From assembly GCF_010586825.1 (NCBI RefSeq), contig NZ_JAAAGB010000001.1, positions 1,612,001-1,676,000 on the forward strand: a stretch of 64,000 bases of DNA, in the 5' to 3' direction. How positions within the stretch are numbered: the stretch's first letter is position 1; every line of letters begins with the position of its first letter. The translations under genes were made by a program, and so were the position numbers. Positions 42,922 to 52,019 of the stretch are shown piece by piece. The notes under the pieces were generated by a model. That model was not told where the DNA came from and did no database searches. It worked only from the letters and a program-made list of their open reading frames with translations. The DNA comes from Draconibacterium mangrovi. Lineage in GTDB: Bacteria > Bacteroidota > Bacteroidia > Bacteroidales > Prolixibacteraceae.

Positions 42922-45168
42922 ATGGATAAAATGAAGAAGTTAATACTAGGAATTTTTATCATAGTAGTTGGGCAGTTAATGGTTTTTAATCAGGCATGTT
43001 TTGCTCAGTTCACTTCCTCCGATTTTCTAAAAGCTGCAGGGCCGGTTATCCGCAATCAGTCGGGCGAAGGCGATGTTGTTGCTTTGCGCGGAACAAATTT
43101 CGGGTCGTGGCTAAGCATGGAACACTGGATCGGGCCATTGGGATATGGTTTGATCGACCGCTCGGAATGGACAATTTCGGCTTCTGCCAACGTTTCCAGC
43201 GACAACCTGAATTATATTATCGACGGAGATGAAACTACACGATGGAATTCAGTAACCAACCAAACTTCGGTGGTTGAGCAGTCGCTAACTTTCGATCTTA
43301 AGGAGAAAGTTGTTTTCGATAAAATTAGCCTGTTGGGTGGCGACAATGCAAATGAATCGCCATCGCAATACCGTATTGAGATTTCAACAAACGGAACAAG
43401 TTGGACTGAAATTACTTCGGGAAGTGGTTCTTCCAGTACGGTTGTTGATATTGAAATTGGTGCTGTTGAAGCGCAGTTCTTGAAAATCACGCTGGCGGCT
43501 AGCTCGCTTAACACCTGGACCATTTCGGAATTGTACCTCTTGATGAACGACGATTTCTCGGTAAGAAACGCGATGTACGACCGTTTTGGCGTGGCAAAAA
43601 CTGATTCGATTTGGGATTACTACCAGGATTTGTGGATCACTACTGCGGATCTCGACAGTATAAAAGCGATGGGAATGAACATGGTGCGCGTGCCGTTTTA
43701 CTGGATGGAAGTAATGAACAACGACGGTACCATTAAAGAAAATGCCTTTACCCAACTCGACTGGGTGGTTGAAGAATGTTCTCAAAGAGAAATATATGTG
43801 ATGCTCGATTTGCACGGCGCACCCGGCGGACTGGATGGCTATATTACAAGTGGGCAGGCGGTAACTAACGAATTGTGGAGTAGTGTAGAATACCAACAAA
43901 TGACCGTTGATTTGTGGAAAGCCGTAGCCTGGCATTTTAAAGGAGAACCTGCTGTTTGTGCCTACGATTTGATGAATGAACCGGTGAGTAACAATTCATC
44001 ATTCTCAACCAGTACCATGTACGATAAAATTTATCAGGCAGTGCGTGAGATCGATCCCGATCATATTATTTCGGTTCAGGCATTTTATAATTTCGATATG
44101 ATTAGTTCACCCGATCTTATAGGTTGGGAAAACATGCTTTACCAAGCGCATTATTACAATACTGATTTCTACAACTGGGATTCTCAAAACGGATTTATAA
44201 ACTGGGCTTTGTCCGATCTTTCGTGGCACCAAATGCATTGGAATGTGCCGGTACTGGCAGGAGAGTATAACTTCTGGACGCATCTTGATCTTTGGAGCAA
44301 GTGGATGCGAGGACTTAATTCTTTCAGCGGATCGTGGTCGAACTGGTGTTATAAAAACAATACCAGCGAACGAAACTGGGGATTATATCTCGGGAACTTT
44401 AACCCGGCACCCGATTTGAATTTTGATACCGAAGAAGAGATAAAAGCAAAGTGGGATAAATTTACCACTCCCAATTTTATAAGAAATAATCAATTGATCG
44501 ACACCATTGTAAACTTCACGCAAACCGCCTCTTACATCGGAATTGGAGATAACGTGTGGTTTGAAGCCTACAATGGTAGTTTCATCAGTTCTGAGAATGG
44601 AGCTTCGCCAATGACCTGCAATACTTTTACAGTTGGCGAAACTGAGGTTTTTACCATTGTTGATGCCGGCGATGGCAAAATTGCATTGCTCGGAAACAAT
44701 GGAAAATATGTGAGTTCGAACAACGGTACCACCTCAATGACATGTACAAAAGATGAAATTGGCGAAACGGAAAAGTTTTACTGGATAAATCTTTCAAACG
44801 GCCAAATGGCTTTGTTAGGGAAAGGTGGTTTTGTGTCAATGGAGGGGGGAAGTAGTCCGATAAATGCCAACCGTAATGCCATCGACGGATGGGAAATATA
44901 TTCGTGGGGAAAACAGGACATTCAAACATCGGTGATTGAATACAATCAATCGATCGAAATTTATCCCAATCCACTGGGAGCTGATCGTTTGCTGAATTAT
45001 AACCTGAAAAACACCAACGATATTCCAATGCATATTTACAATGCGAAAGGGCAAAAAGTTTATACTGAAAATCTCTCCGGAAATGGAGTAATTAATCTGT
45101 CCTTTTTGTCTTCGGGCACGTATATAATTGGTCTTGGTTCAAAAAGAGAAAAACTAGTTGTTAGATAA
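42922..45168 (+). CDS. GH5 glycosidase with inserted F5/8 type C domain, fascin-like module and type IX secretion signal
   Basis: 748 residues with a signal peptide (ACFAQ). The GH5 barrel begins at VVALRGTNFGSWLSMEHWI (53-71), is interrupted by an F5/8C (CBM32-like) domain at about 82-208, and resumes with LWITTADLDSIKAMGMNMVRVPFYW. Acid/base Glu353 (LMNEPV) and nucleophile Glu448 (LAGEYNFW) are present. A fascin-like beta-trefoil fragment (about 540-655; GKYVSSNNG, FISSENG) and a Por secretion C-terminal domain (about 670-748; IEIYPNP...GTYIIGL...KLVVR) follow. The barrel resembles fungal exo-beta-1,3-glucanases and rutinosidases (GVNLGGWL-type start), so a beta-glucoside, possibly 1,3-linked, is likely. 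First gene of the three-gene enzyme operon. Confidence 0.93.
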   Translation: MDKMKKLILGIFIIVVGQLMVFNQACFAQFTSSDFLKAAGPVIRNQSGEGDVVALRGTNFGSWLSMEHWIGPLGYGLIDRSEWTISASANVSSDNLNYIIDGDETTRWNSVTNQTSVVEQSLTFDLKEKVVFDKISLLGGDNANESPSQYRIEISTNGTSWTEITSGSGSSSTVVDIEIGAVEAQFLKITLAASSLNTWTISELYLLMNDDFSVRNAMYDRFGVAKTDSIWDYYQDLWITTADLDSIKAMGMNMVRVPFYWMEVMNNDGTIKENAFTQLDWVVEECSQREIYVMLDLHGAPGGLDGYITSGQAVTNELWSSVEYQQMTVDLWKAVAWHFKGEPAVCAYDLMNEPVSNNSSFSTSTMYDKIYQAVREIDPDHIISVQAFYNFDMISSPDLIGWENMLYQAHYYNTDFYNWDSQNGFINWALSDLSWHQMHWNVPVLAGEYNFWTHLDLWSKWMRGLNSFSGSWSNWCYKNNTSERNWGLYLGNFNPAPDLNFDTEEEIKAKWDKFTTPNFIRNNQLIDTIVNFTQTASYIGIGDNVWFEAYNGSFISSENGASPMTCNTFTVGETEVFTIVDAGDGKIALLGNNGKYVSSNNGTTSMTCTKDEIGETEKFYWINLSNGQMALLGKGGFVSMEGGSSPINANRNAIDGWEIYSWGKQDIQTSVIEYNQSIEIYPNPLGADRLLNYNLKNTNDIPMHIYNAKGQKVYTENLSGNGVINLSFLSSGTYIIGLGSKREKLVVR

Positions 45169-45179
45169 AAAACCAGAAA

Positions 45180-48100
45180 ATGAATAAAACTCGAATCTTA
45201 CAAAAACATTTAACTGCATACCTGCTGGTAGTGGTTTTAGCTGCCATGTTTGGCTGTTCAAAAGAAAAGGTGGCAATTGATAAACTCACCGTTGAGTATA
45301 TGCCAAATCCCTTGGGAATTGATGTAGAACTTCCACGCTTCGGATGGCAAATGGAAGCTCCCGAAGATCAATATGAAGTTTATCAGACTGCTTATCAGTT
45401 ACAAGTAACGAGTGCCGATGACGAGCTTGTTTGGGATTCGGGTAAAGTGGACGATGCAAAAGCTTTGGCGATAGAATATGCAGGCAAACCTTTGAAAGCC
45501 GAGACAAGATATAACTGGACTGTAAATGTTTGGGATCAGAACAGTGAAATGCACGCGGCAAGTTCATGGTTCGAAACCGGTATGATGAACCCAAATATTG
45601 AAGCATGGGACGGCGCCCAATGGATTGGCGGAGGTGATGACGACCTTGTTTTCTTTGCAGATTATCAGTTGATTTTTGCATTGAAATATAAGGTGGCAAT
45701 TGAAGAAGGAAGCACAAAAGCCGGTTTTGTTTATGGTGCTAACGACCTTCGTTTAATGGATAAATACAAAAATATTTACCAGCTCGAAAACAAACTCAAC
45801 GAAAGTTATATTAAACTCGAGTTGGATATTTCAGACCTTGAAAAGTCGGCAAATGGATTGGCTAAATTGAATATTTATCGGGCCGGATACGCACCTAACG
45901 ATGACGCAAATAAACGGTTTAAAACATATACGGTAAAATCCTCTGTAATCAATTCGAAGAATAAATATGCCCCTCATAATATCGCATTTAACAGTGCTTA
46001 CGGAAAAATTACGGTAAGCATTGACGGAAAGGATGACTTTTTTGTAAGCAAAAAGACAGATGAGCCAAGTGGTGGAATGCCACAGTTTGGGCAGGGTAAC
46101 AGTGGGGCAACCATAATCCTGAATCCAATAGGACACAATCACGATTATATTCCATTCGGAATGGTTTGTGATATGGGCTTCTCAATGGAGGCCGGACAAA
46201 AAGCTACTTTTTCCGATCTGGAGATTTTTAATGACCGGACACCAAATAATACACTTTTTAAAGAAGATCTTTCGGGCAATTATAATGGAATTTTCGCGGG
46301 TAAAGTGAAGGTGGAAAATGATGCGTATTTTGTTGAAGGAGGCGCGGCTGGTAGTTTTATTGTTGCCGATCCGAGCCGAAATGCGGCCCCCATGTTACGC
46401 ACCGAATTCAATACAAAAAAAGGAATTGAAGCGGCCCGTTTGTATGTTACTGCCCGCGGTATTTACGAGGTGCAAATAAATGGAGAAAAGGTAGGAAACG
46501 ACTATTATAATCCCGGGCAAACACAATACAACAAAACACATTTCTATCAAATTTATGATGTTACTGACCAACTTCAGGTAGGAGCAAATGCCATGGGAGC
46601 AATGCTTTCTGAAGGTTGGTGGAGTGGACTTTTGAGTTTTGGTGCCATATGGAACCATTTTGGCGACCGTCAGTCGTTGTTGGCAAAACTGGTAATTACC
46701 TACGATGATGGTTCAAAAGATGTGATTGTAAGTAACGATAAAGACTGGCAATTTTATAACGACGGACCAATACAATACAGTAGTCTTGATCTTGGCGAGA
46801 TACATAATGCTGCGAAGGAGGAAAAAATTGAAGGATGGTCTGAGGCCGGATTTGATAATTCCGAATGGAAAACGGCTTCTGTTGTTCCAATTGAAGGAAC
46901 TACTTTCGATGAAGAAGAAAGAGATTTTACAGGCGAGGTTACCCAGTTCAATTATGATGAAATGAAGCTGATCGGTCAGATTGGTAACAACGCGGGACAA
47001 TACACCACATTAACGGCACAAAGCATGGAAGAAGTGCGGCCGGGTGTTTACGTATACAATATGGGGCAGAACTTTGTGGGTGTTCCAAAAATCGCTATTG
47101 AAAATGGTACTGCCGGCGATACAATGATTTTAAGATTCGCAGAAATTCTTTACCCTGATCTGGATGAATCCGGTGATAATGTAGGAATGATCATGACCGA
47201 AAATTACCGCGCAGCCATCAGTCAGGATATTTATATCATGAAAGACGGAGAACAGGTTTTCCAGCCAAAATTTACTTCGCACGGTTACCAGTATATCGAA
47301 ATTACCGGTATCGATGAACCACTGCCATTGGAAGCTGTTCAGGGTGTTTCGATTAGTTCGGTGGTTGATCTTACTGCCGATTATAAAACTTCAAATTCAA
47401 AAGTAAATCAACTGTGGTCGAACCTTACCTGGTCGAATGTCGATAACTTTTTAACGCTTCCAACAGACTGTCCTCAACGTAATGAGCGCATGGGGTGGTC
47501 GGGCGATATCTCTGTTTTCTCGCGAACCGCAACATATATTTCCAATACTTCTCAGTTTTTGCGCAGACACATGATTGCCATGCGTGATGTGCAAAAAGCA
47601 AGTGGTAAGTTTACCGATATTGCTCCAATTGGCGGAGGTTTTGGAGGCCTGCTTTGGGGAAGTGCAGGACTAACAGTTCCATGGGAAGTTTATCAGCAAT
47701 ACAACGATGAAGCGCTGCTGGCTGAGCACTACGATGCAATGGTGGCTTATATTGAATATCTTGATAAGTCGATTGATCCGAAAACAGGATTGAGTAACGA
47801 TGTTCAGTTGGGAGACTGGTTAGGGCCACAGAACAATCAGCTTGGGCCACAATTTCTGGCTACTGCTTATCATGTTTACGACTTATGGATCATTACAAAT
47901 ACTGCAGAATTGTTGGGAAAAGATCAGGATGTCAAACGTTTCGAAAACATGTATCAGGAACGAAAAGACTTTTTCAATAAGACCTTTGTGAACGACGAAG
48001 GAAAAACGCTTGGCTTAATTGGTGGTGGGGGTTTTGGTGCTCCAGGTGGTCAAAAAGCCGAGTTCAAACTGGCAGACACGCAAACCTCTTATGCGGTAGG

Positions 48101-48788
48101 TTTGGCACTTAACGCTTTTGATAAAGACAAGGAGCAGCAAATGGCGCAACAACTTGCCGAAAGTATTGAATGTAAGAATCTGGATGATGAAAGCATCAAA
48201 CGCCCGGAATATTCATTAATGACCGGTTTTATTGGTACTTCGTGGGTGAGTAAAGCCCTTTCGGATTACGGCTATAACGAGCATGCTTATAAACTGTTAC
48301 AAAATAGTCAGTATCCATCGTGGTTGTATTCTATCGATCAGGGTGCAACAACAATTTGGGAGCGCCTGAATGGTTACACCGTTGAAAATGGTTTTGGCGG
48401 GAATAATAGCATGAACTCGTTTAACCACTATTCGTTTGGTGCTGTTGGCCAATGGATGATTGCTTACTCGCTCGGTATTCAACGAGATGAGCCGGGATTC
48501 CAAAAGTTTATTCTTCAACCAACAACTGATCCAAGTGGCGAAATGAAATGGGCAGAAGGTTACTATGACTCAATGTACGGGAAAATTTACAGCAAATGGG
48601 AAGTAGAAGATGGTCAGTTAACTTACACTGCAACTGTTCCGGCCAACACTTCGGCTACCTTGTATTTGCCTGCAAAATCGGAAAATGATGTTATTGAGGC
48701 GAATGGTTGTGAACTGCTTAAGTTTGAAAATGGGAAAGCGGTTTATTCTCTGAAATCCGGAAAATATAGTTTCATTACAAACTTGTAA
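45180..48788 (+). CDS. GH78 alpha-L-rhamnosidase with a large insertion, lipoprotein
   Basis: 1202 residues; lipoprotein Cys26 (AMFGC). An N-terminal fibronectin-like domain (about 35-140; VEYMPNPLGIDVELPRFGWQM) is followed by AQWIGG (about 145), an inserted beta-sandwich of about 235 residues (155-395), then the beta-jelly-roll carrying RLYVTARGIYEVQINGEKVG. The (alpha/alpha)6 catalytic barrel has the acid Glu769 in CPQRNERMGWSGD and the base Glu1061 in TTIWERL. It removes alpha-L-rhamnose. The insert could be a CBM67-like or concanavalin-like domain. It lies 11 bp after the GH5 gene. Confidence 0.94.
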   Translation: MNKTRILQKHLTAYLLVVVLAAMFGCSKEKVAIDKLTVEYMPNPLGIDVELPRFGWQMEAPEDQYEVYQTAYQLQVTSADDELVWDSGKVDDAKALAIEYAGKPLKAETRYNWTVNVWDQNSEMHAASSWFETGMMNPNIEAWDGAQWIGGGDDDLVFFADYQLIFALKYKVAIEEGSTKAGFVYGANDLRLMDKYKNIYQLENKLNESYIKLELDISDLEKSANGLAKLNIYRAGYAPNDDANKRFKTYTVKSSVINSKNKYAPHNIAFNSAYGKITVSIDGKDDFFVSKKTDEPSGGMPQFGQGNSGATIILNPIGHNHDYIPFGMVCDMGFSMEAGQKATFSDLEIFNDRTPNNTLFKEDLSGNYNGIFAGKVKVENDAYFVEGGAAGSFIVADPSRNAAPMLRTEFNTKKGIEAARLYVTARGIYEVQINGEKVGNDYYNPGQTQYNKTHFYQIYDVTDQLQVGANAMGAMLSEGWWSGLLSFGAIWNHFGDRQSLLAKLVITYDDGSKDVIVSNDKDWQFYNDGPIQYSSLDLGEIHNAAKEEKIEGWSEAGFDNSEWKTASVVPIEGTTFDEEERDFTGEVTQFNYDEMKLIGQIGNNAGQYTTLTAQSMEEVRPGVYVYNMGQNFVGVPKIAIENGTAGDTMILRFAEILYPDLDESGDNVGMIMTENYRAAISQDIYIMKDGEQVFQPKFTSHGYQYIEITGIDEPLPLEAVQGVSISSVVDLTADYKTSNSKVNQLWSNLTWSNVDNFLTLPTDCPQRNERMGWSGDISVFSRTATYISNTSQFLRRHMIAMRDVQKASGKFTDIAPIGGGFGGLLWGSAGLTVPWEVYQQYNDEALLAEHYDAMVAYIEYLDKSIDPKTGLSNDVQLGDWLGPQNNQLGPQFLATAYHVYDLWIITNTAELLGKDQDVKRFENMYQERKDFFNKTFVNDEGKTLGLIGGGGFGAPGGQKAEFKLADTQTSYAVGLALNAFDKDKEQQMAQQLAESIECKNLDDESIKRPEYSLMTGFIGTSWVSKALSDYGYNEHAYKLLQNSQYPSWLYSIDQGATTIWERLNGYTVENGFGGNNSMNSFNHYSFGAVGQWMIAYSLGIQRDEPGFQKFILQPTTDPSGEMKWAEGYYDSMYGKIYSKWEVEDGQLTYTATVPANTSATLYLPAKSENDVIEANGCELLKFENGKAVYSLKSGKYSFITNL

Positions 48789-48808
48789 CCTGAATTCCTG
48801 AAAGTTGA

Positions 48809-48826
48809 TTTCGTCTATAGACGAAA
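48809..48826. promoter_or_regulatory. 18-bp perfect palindrome between GH78 and the beta-helix gene
   Basis: TTTCGTCTA / TAGACGAAA with no spacer, 20 bp after the GH78 stop and 19 bp before the next ATG. As DNA it would be a dimer-binding site; as RNA it cannot form a loop well without opening the centre. Confidence 0.45.
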
Positions 48827-48845
48827 GCTGAAAAAGAACACTAAA

Positions 48846-50570
48846 ATGTATAAAATATACCTGAGTTTATTTCTTCTACTTCTTTTGAGTCAATGCAATT
48901 TGGCGGACAAAACGGAGAGCCATAATTATACTGATCTGGGCGAAAATGTATACCTGTTTTCACCCGAAATGGAAATTGGAGCTATCCAGCATTTAATCGA
49001 TTCAGTCTACGCCATTCAAACAACAAATGAGAGTGAATTCAACGAGAATCGCTTTGCCTTTTTATTTCAGCCCGGCGAATATGAGCTCGATGTAAAAGTT
49101 GGATATTATACACATGTTATTGGGTTGGGTCAATCTCCCGATGATGTAATGATTAATGGCTCAGTAACGGCAGTTGCACCACCAACCTATAATGGTAGTG
49201 TACTCATAAATTTTTGGCGTGCAGTTGAAAACCTGGCGATAAATCCATCAACCGACTCGACCAACGTTTGGGGAGTTTCGCAAGCTGCTCCAATGCGCAG
49301 AGTTCATATAAAAGGTAATTTGCAACTTCACGATAATGGCGCTGCAAGCGGAGGATTTTTAGCCGATTCAAAAGTTGATGGGCAGGTAGTTTTTGGGGGG
49401 CAGCAGCAGTGGTTTTCACGAAACAGCGAATGGGAAAGTTGTAAAGGAGGCCTGTGGAACATGGTTTCTTTAGGCGTTATTGGAGCGCCTAAAACTGACT
49501 GGCCAAACAAACCATATCTTTCAATAGATAATACACCATTTGTAAGGGAAAAACCGTTTTGGACGATGAATGAATCAGGCGAATTGTGGCTTGAGGTTCC
49601 TGCATTAAAAGAGGAGACGAAGGGTGTTAGTTGGGGCGCTGCGAAAGAGAGCAGCAACAAAGAAATTAGTATTTCAGAATTTTATATTGCTCATCCAGAA
49701 GTTGATAATTCAGAAAGTATCAATGCCGCTTTGGCTAATGGGAAAAATATTCTTTTTACTCCCGGAATTTATTGGCTGAAAAACAGCATTGAAGTAACAA
49801 ATCCGGGCACGATAATAATTGGAATGGGAATGCCATCGCTGATTCCTGAAGGAGAAAGTCCGGTGATAAAAATTGCCGATATTGATAATGTAACGTTAAG
49901 TAGTATTCTGGTGGATGCCGGTTTGACTAAAACAGATCAACTGATTCAGATCGGAGAGCCTGGCTCGGATTTGGATCACAGCGAAAATCCCACCTTTATT
50001 TATGATCTTTTCATTCGTGTAGGAGGTTTCCATGCAGGCACTACAAAAAATTGTGTGACAATAAACAGTAACAATGTTGTGGTTGATCATGTTTGGTTGT
50101 GGCGCGCAGATCACGGAAATGGTGTTGGTTGGGATGTTAACAAGGCGGCTAATGGTTTAACTGTTAACGGCAAGGATGTTACGATTTATGGCTTGTTTAA
50201 CGAACATTTTCAGGAGTATCAAACGATATGGAACGGCGAAAATGGAACAGTTTATTTTTACCAGTGCGAAATGCCTTACTATGTGCCAACTCCTGAAGCC
50301 TGGCAACACGACGGCAAAAATGGATATGCATCCTATAAAGTAGCCGATCATGTTACAAATCACCATGCCTGGGGACTGGGTATTTACAACGTATTTTTTA
50401 ATAGTGCCGCTATTGTTGATTGTGCCATTGAAGCTCCAGAGAATTTGGAACAAAACTTTCATCAGGTAACTACTATTTGGCTTGGTGGTAACGAGGGAAG
50501 TGAAGTTAAAAGTATTATTAACGGTAAGGGAGCTGCTGTAAATCAAAGCAACAGAAAGGCAACCTGGTAA
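48846..50570 (+). CDS. Secreted right-handed beta-helix protein (GH55/pectate-lyase-like fold), lipoprotein
   Basis: 574 residues; lipoprotein Cys17 (LLSQC). Repeated short turns with Gly/Asn ladders (FAFLFQPGEYELDVKVGYYTHVIGLGQSPDDVMING) mark a beta-helix. It belongs to a family I know from Streptomyces and fungi, where genes are often mislabelled 'coagulation factor 5/8 type' or 'adenylyl cyclase'; shared stretches include SRNSEW, DHVWLWRADHGNGVGW and YGLFNEHFQEYQTIWNG. Enzymatic activity is unproven, but the twin-helix layout resembles GH55 exo-beta-1,3-glucanases. Last gene of the GH5-GH78 operon, with a strong terminator after it. A beta-glucan or rhamnoglucan target is inference. Confidence 0.85.
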   Translation: MYKIYLSLFLLLLLSQCNLADKTESHNYTDLGENVYLFSPEMEIGAIQHLIDSVYAIQTTNESEFNENRFAFLFQPGEYELDVKVGYYTHVIGLGQSPDDVMINGSVTAVAPPTYNGSVLINFWRAVENLAINPSTDSTNVWGVSQAAPMRRVHIKGNLQLHDNGAASGGFLADSKVDGQVVFGGQQQWFSRNSEWESCKGGLWNMVSLGVIGAPKTDWPNKPYLSIDNTPFVREKPFWTMNESGELWLEVPALKEETKGVSWGAAKESSNKEISISEFYIAHPEVDNSESINAALANGKNILFTPGIYWLKNSIEVTNPGTIIIGMGMPSLIPEGESPVIKIADIDNVTLSSILVDAGLTKTDQLIQIGEPGSDLDHSENPTFIYDLFIRVGGFHAGTTKNCVTINSNNVVVDHVWLWRADHGNGVGWDVNKAANGLTVNGKDVTIYGLFNEHFQEYQTIWNGENGTVYFYQCEMPYYVPTPEAWQHDGKNGYASYKVADHVTNHHAWGLGIYNVFFNSAAIVDCAIEAPENLEQNFHQVTTIWLGGNEGSEVKSIINGKGAAVNQSNRKATW

Positions 50571-50632
50571 TGCTTGTGGTTTCGCATTCAAATTGAAAAA
50601 TATAGTTTTCTAAAAATAGATAGTTTGGTTTG

Positions 50633-50664
50633 AGAGAGGTTGTTGGTCTGACAACCTCTTTTTT
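50633..50664. terminator. Terminator between the beta-helix gene and histidine kinase gene
   Basis: Stem AGAGGTTGT / ACAACCTCT with a 7-nt loop and a six-T run on the plus strand; the converging kinase gene stops 3 bp away, so it may serve both. Confidence 0.9.
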
Positions 50665-50666
50665 AC

Positions 50667-52019
50667 CTAAAAAACAAGAACCGCCGAAGTATATTTATCA
50701 GGAACCGAGCTCATTTTCAGGCTGCCACTGTGCAATTGCATGATCTGCCTGGAAATGCTGAGTCCGATTCCCGAACCATTTTCTTTGGTGGTAAAAAACG
50801 GAACAAAGATCTTATCCATCAGCTCATCCGAAATTCCCGGACCATTATCGGTAACCGAAATGATAGGGTGTCCTGCTTCATTAACCGTTGCTATGATCTT
50901 GATTTTTGCATCCTTGTTGCCCTCGTTGGACTGATAGGCATTTTTTACGAGGTTGATCAACACCTGCGAAATCTGCTTTTCATCGGCATGTAACTCCAGT
51001 TCGGGAGGCACAACATCACACGATAACTCAACATGCTCGGCATTTTCGAACGAAGATGATAAAATCCGGATATGGTCGATGAGGTTACTTACCTGAAAGA
51101 CTTTCTTTTCTGGAGCCGGAAGCCGTGTGATCTTCCGGTACGAATCAACAAAATTGATCAGTCCCTTACCTTGTTCGCGAATAACTTCCAGCCCGCGAAT
51201 GGTGTTCTCAATCGTTTTTGTATTAATGTCTTCAGGAGATACCATTGCCCCGTTTTTGTAAAAATATCCGGCCAGACTTTCGGATAAAGAGGTTACCGGA
51301 GTGATTGAGTTCATGATCTCGTGCATCATTACGCGTATCAGTTTGCGCCACGATTCGAGTTCTTTTTCATCCAGTTGATTCTTAATATCATGCACCGAAA
51401 TAAGCATCAACTCATCTTTGTCAGAAATAAATGAGTTCGACTTGATGAGCAACTGAAAGATGCCGCTTTTTAAATGTAAAGTGATCAGTCTTTGTTCTGA
51501 GGGGTGTATTTCTTTTATCGTCTGAAAAAGTTTGGGATCAATTCGCTCCAACTGGTTGATGTGGGTAAGAACATCCACCTCAAAAAGTTGTTTGGCAAGT
51601 TTATTCGAGTGCAGAATAAATCCTTTTCTGTTGAAGGTGAACATGCCGGTGGCAGCGTGTTCCAGCAGGGCCTGAAAATATTGTTCCTGCTTTTGGTTAT
51701 CGAGATAGATTTGCTGAATCTGTGAGTTTACTTTTTGCAGGCTTTGGTTCAGGTCGTTTATAATTTTGTTGTTGACGTTATTCGGGAACCGAAGTGTTGA
51801 ATCTTCGTTTTTTATGGCATCGAAAAAGTAAAATATGCGGCGATTGATTCGGTTCAAAAAATAGATGAGGTTAATAGTAACTCCCAAAATAAACAGGGTA
51901 GGAATGATGGCAAAAATGTACGCTTGCCGGTCAAATATCAGCCAACCTAAAAACAGGGCACCGGCCAGCAAAAGCAGGACTCTGACAAGAATTTTGACGT
52001 AAAGATTTTTACTGATCAT
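50667..52019 (-). CDS. NtrY-like sensor histidine kinase
   Basis: 450 residues. Two membrane segments (about 12-28 and 33-56) are joined by only about four residues, so there is no periplasmic sensor domain. A coiled coil (about 60-115), a PAS-like domain (about 115-215) and the kinase core follow. His233 lies in MHEIMNSITPV, the NtrY/NtrB-type H-box; the ATP-binding domain has LINLVKNAYQS, VTDNGPGIS and GSGIGLSI. It probably senses a membrane or cytoplasmic signal such as envelope stress. Its start overlaps the response regulator's stop by 4 bp. Partner regulator: the sigma-54 activator next to it. Confidence 0.93.
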   Translation of the reverse strand: MISKNLYVKILVRVLLLLAGALFLGWLIFDRQAYIFAIIPTLFILGVTINLIYFLNRINRRIFYFFDAIKNEDSTLRFPNNVNNKIINDLNQSLQKVNSQIQQIYLDNQKQEQYFQALLEHAATGMFTFNRKGFILHSNKLAKQLFEVDVLTHINQLERIDPKLFQTIKEIHPSEQRLITLHLKSGIFQLLIKSNSFISDKDELMLISVHDIKNQLDEKELESWRKLIRVMMHEIMNSITPVTSLSESLAGYFYKNGAMVSPEDINTKTIENTIRGLEVIREQGKGLINFVDSYRKITRLPAPEKKVFQVSNLIDHIRILSSSFENAEHVELSCDVVPPELELHADEKQISQVLINLVKNAYQSNEGNKDAKIKIIATVNEAGHPIISVTDNGPGISDELMDKIFVPFFTTKENGSGIGLSISRQIMQLHSGSLKMSSVPDKYTSAVLVF

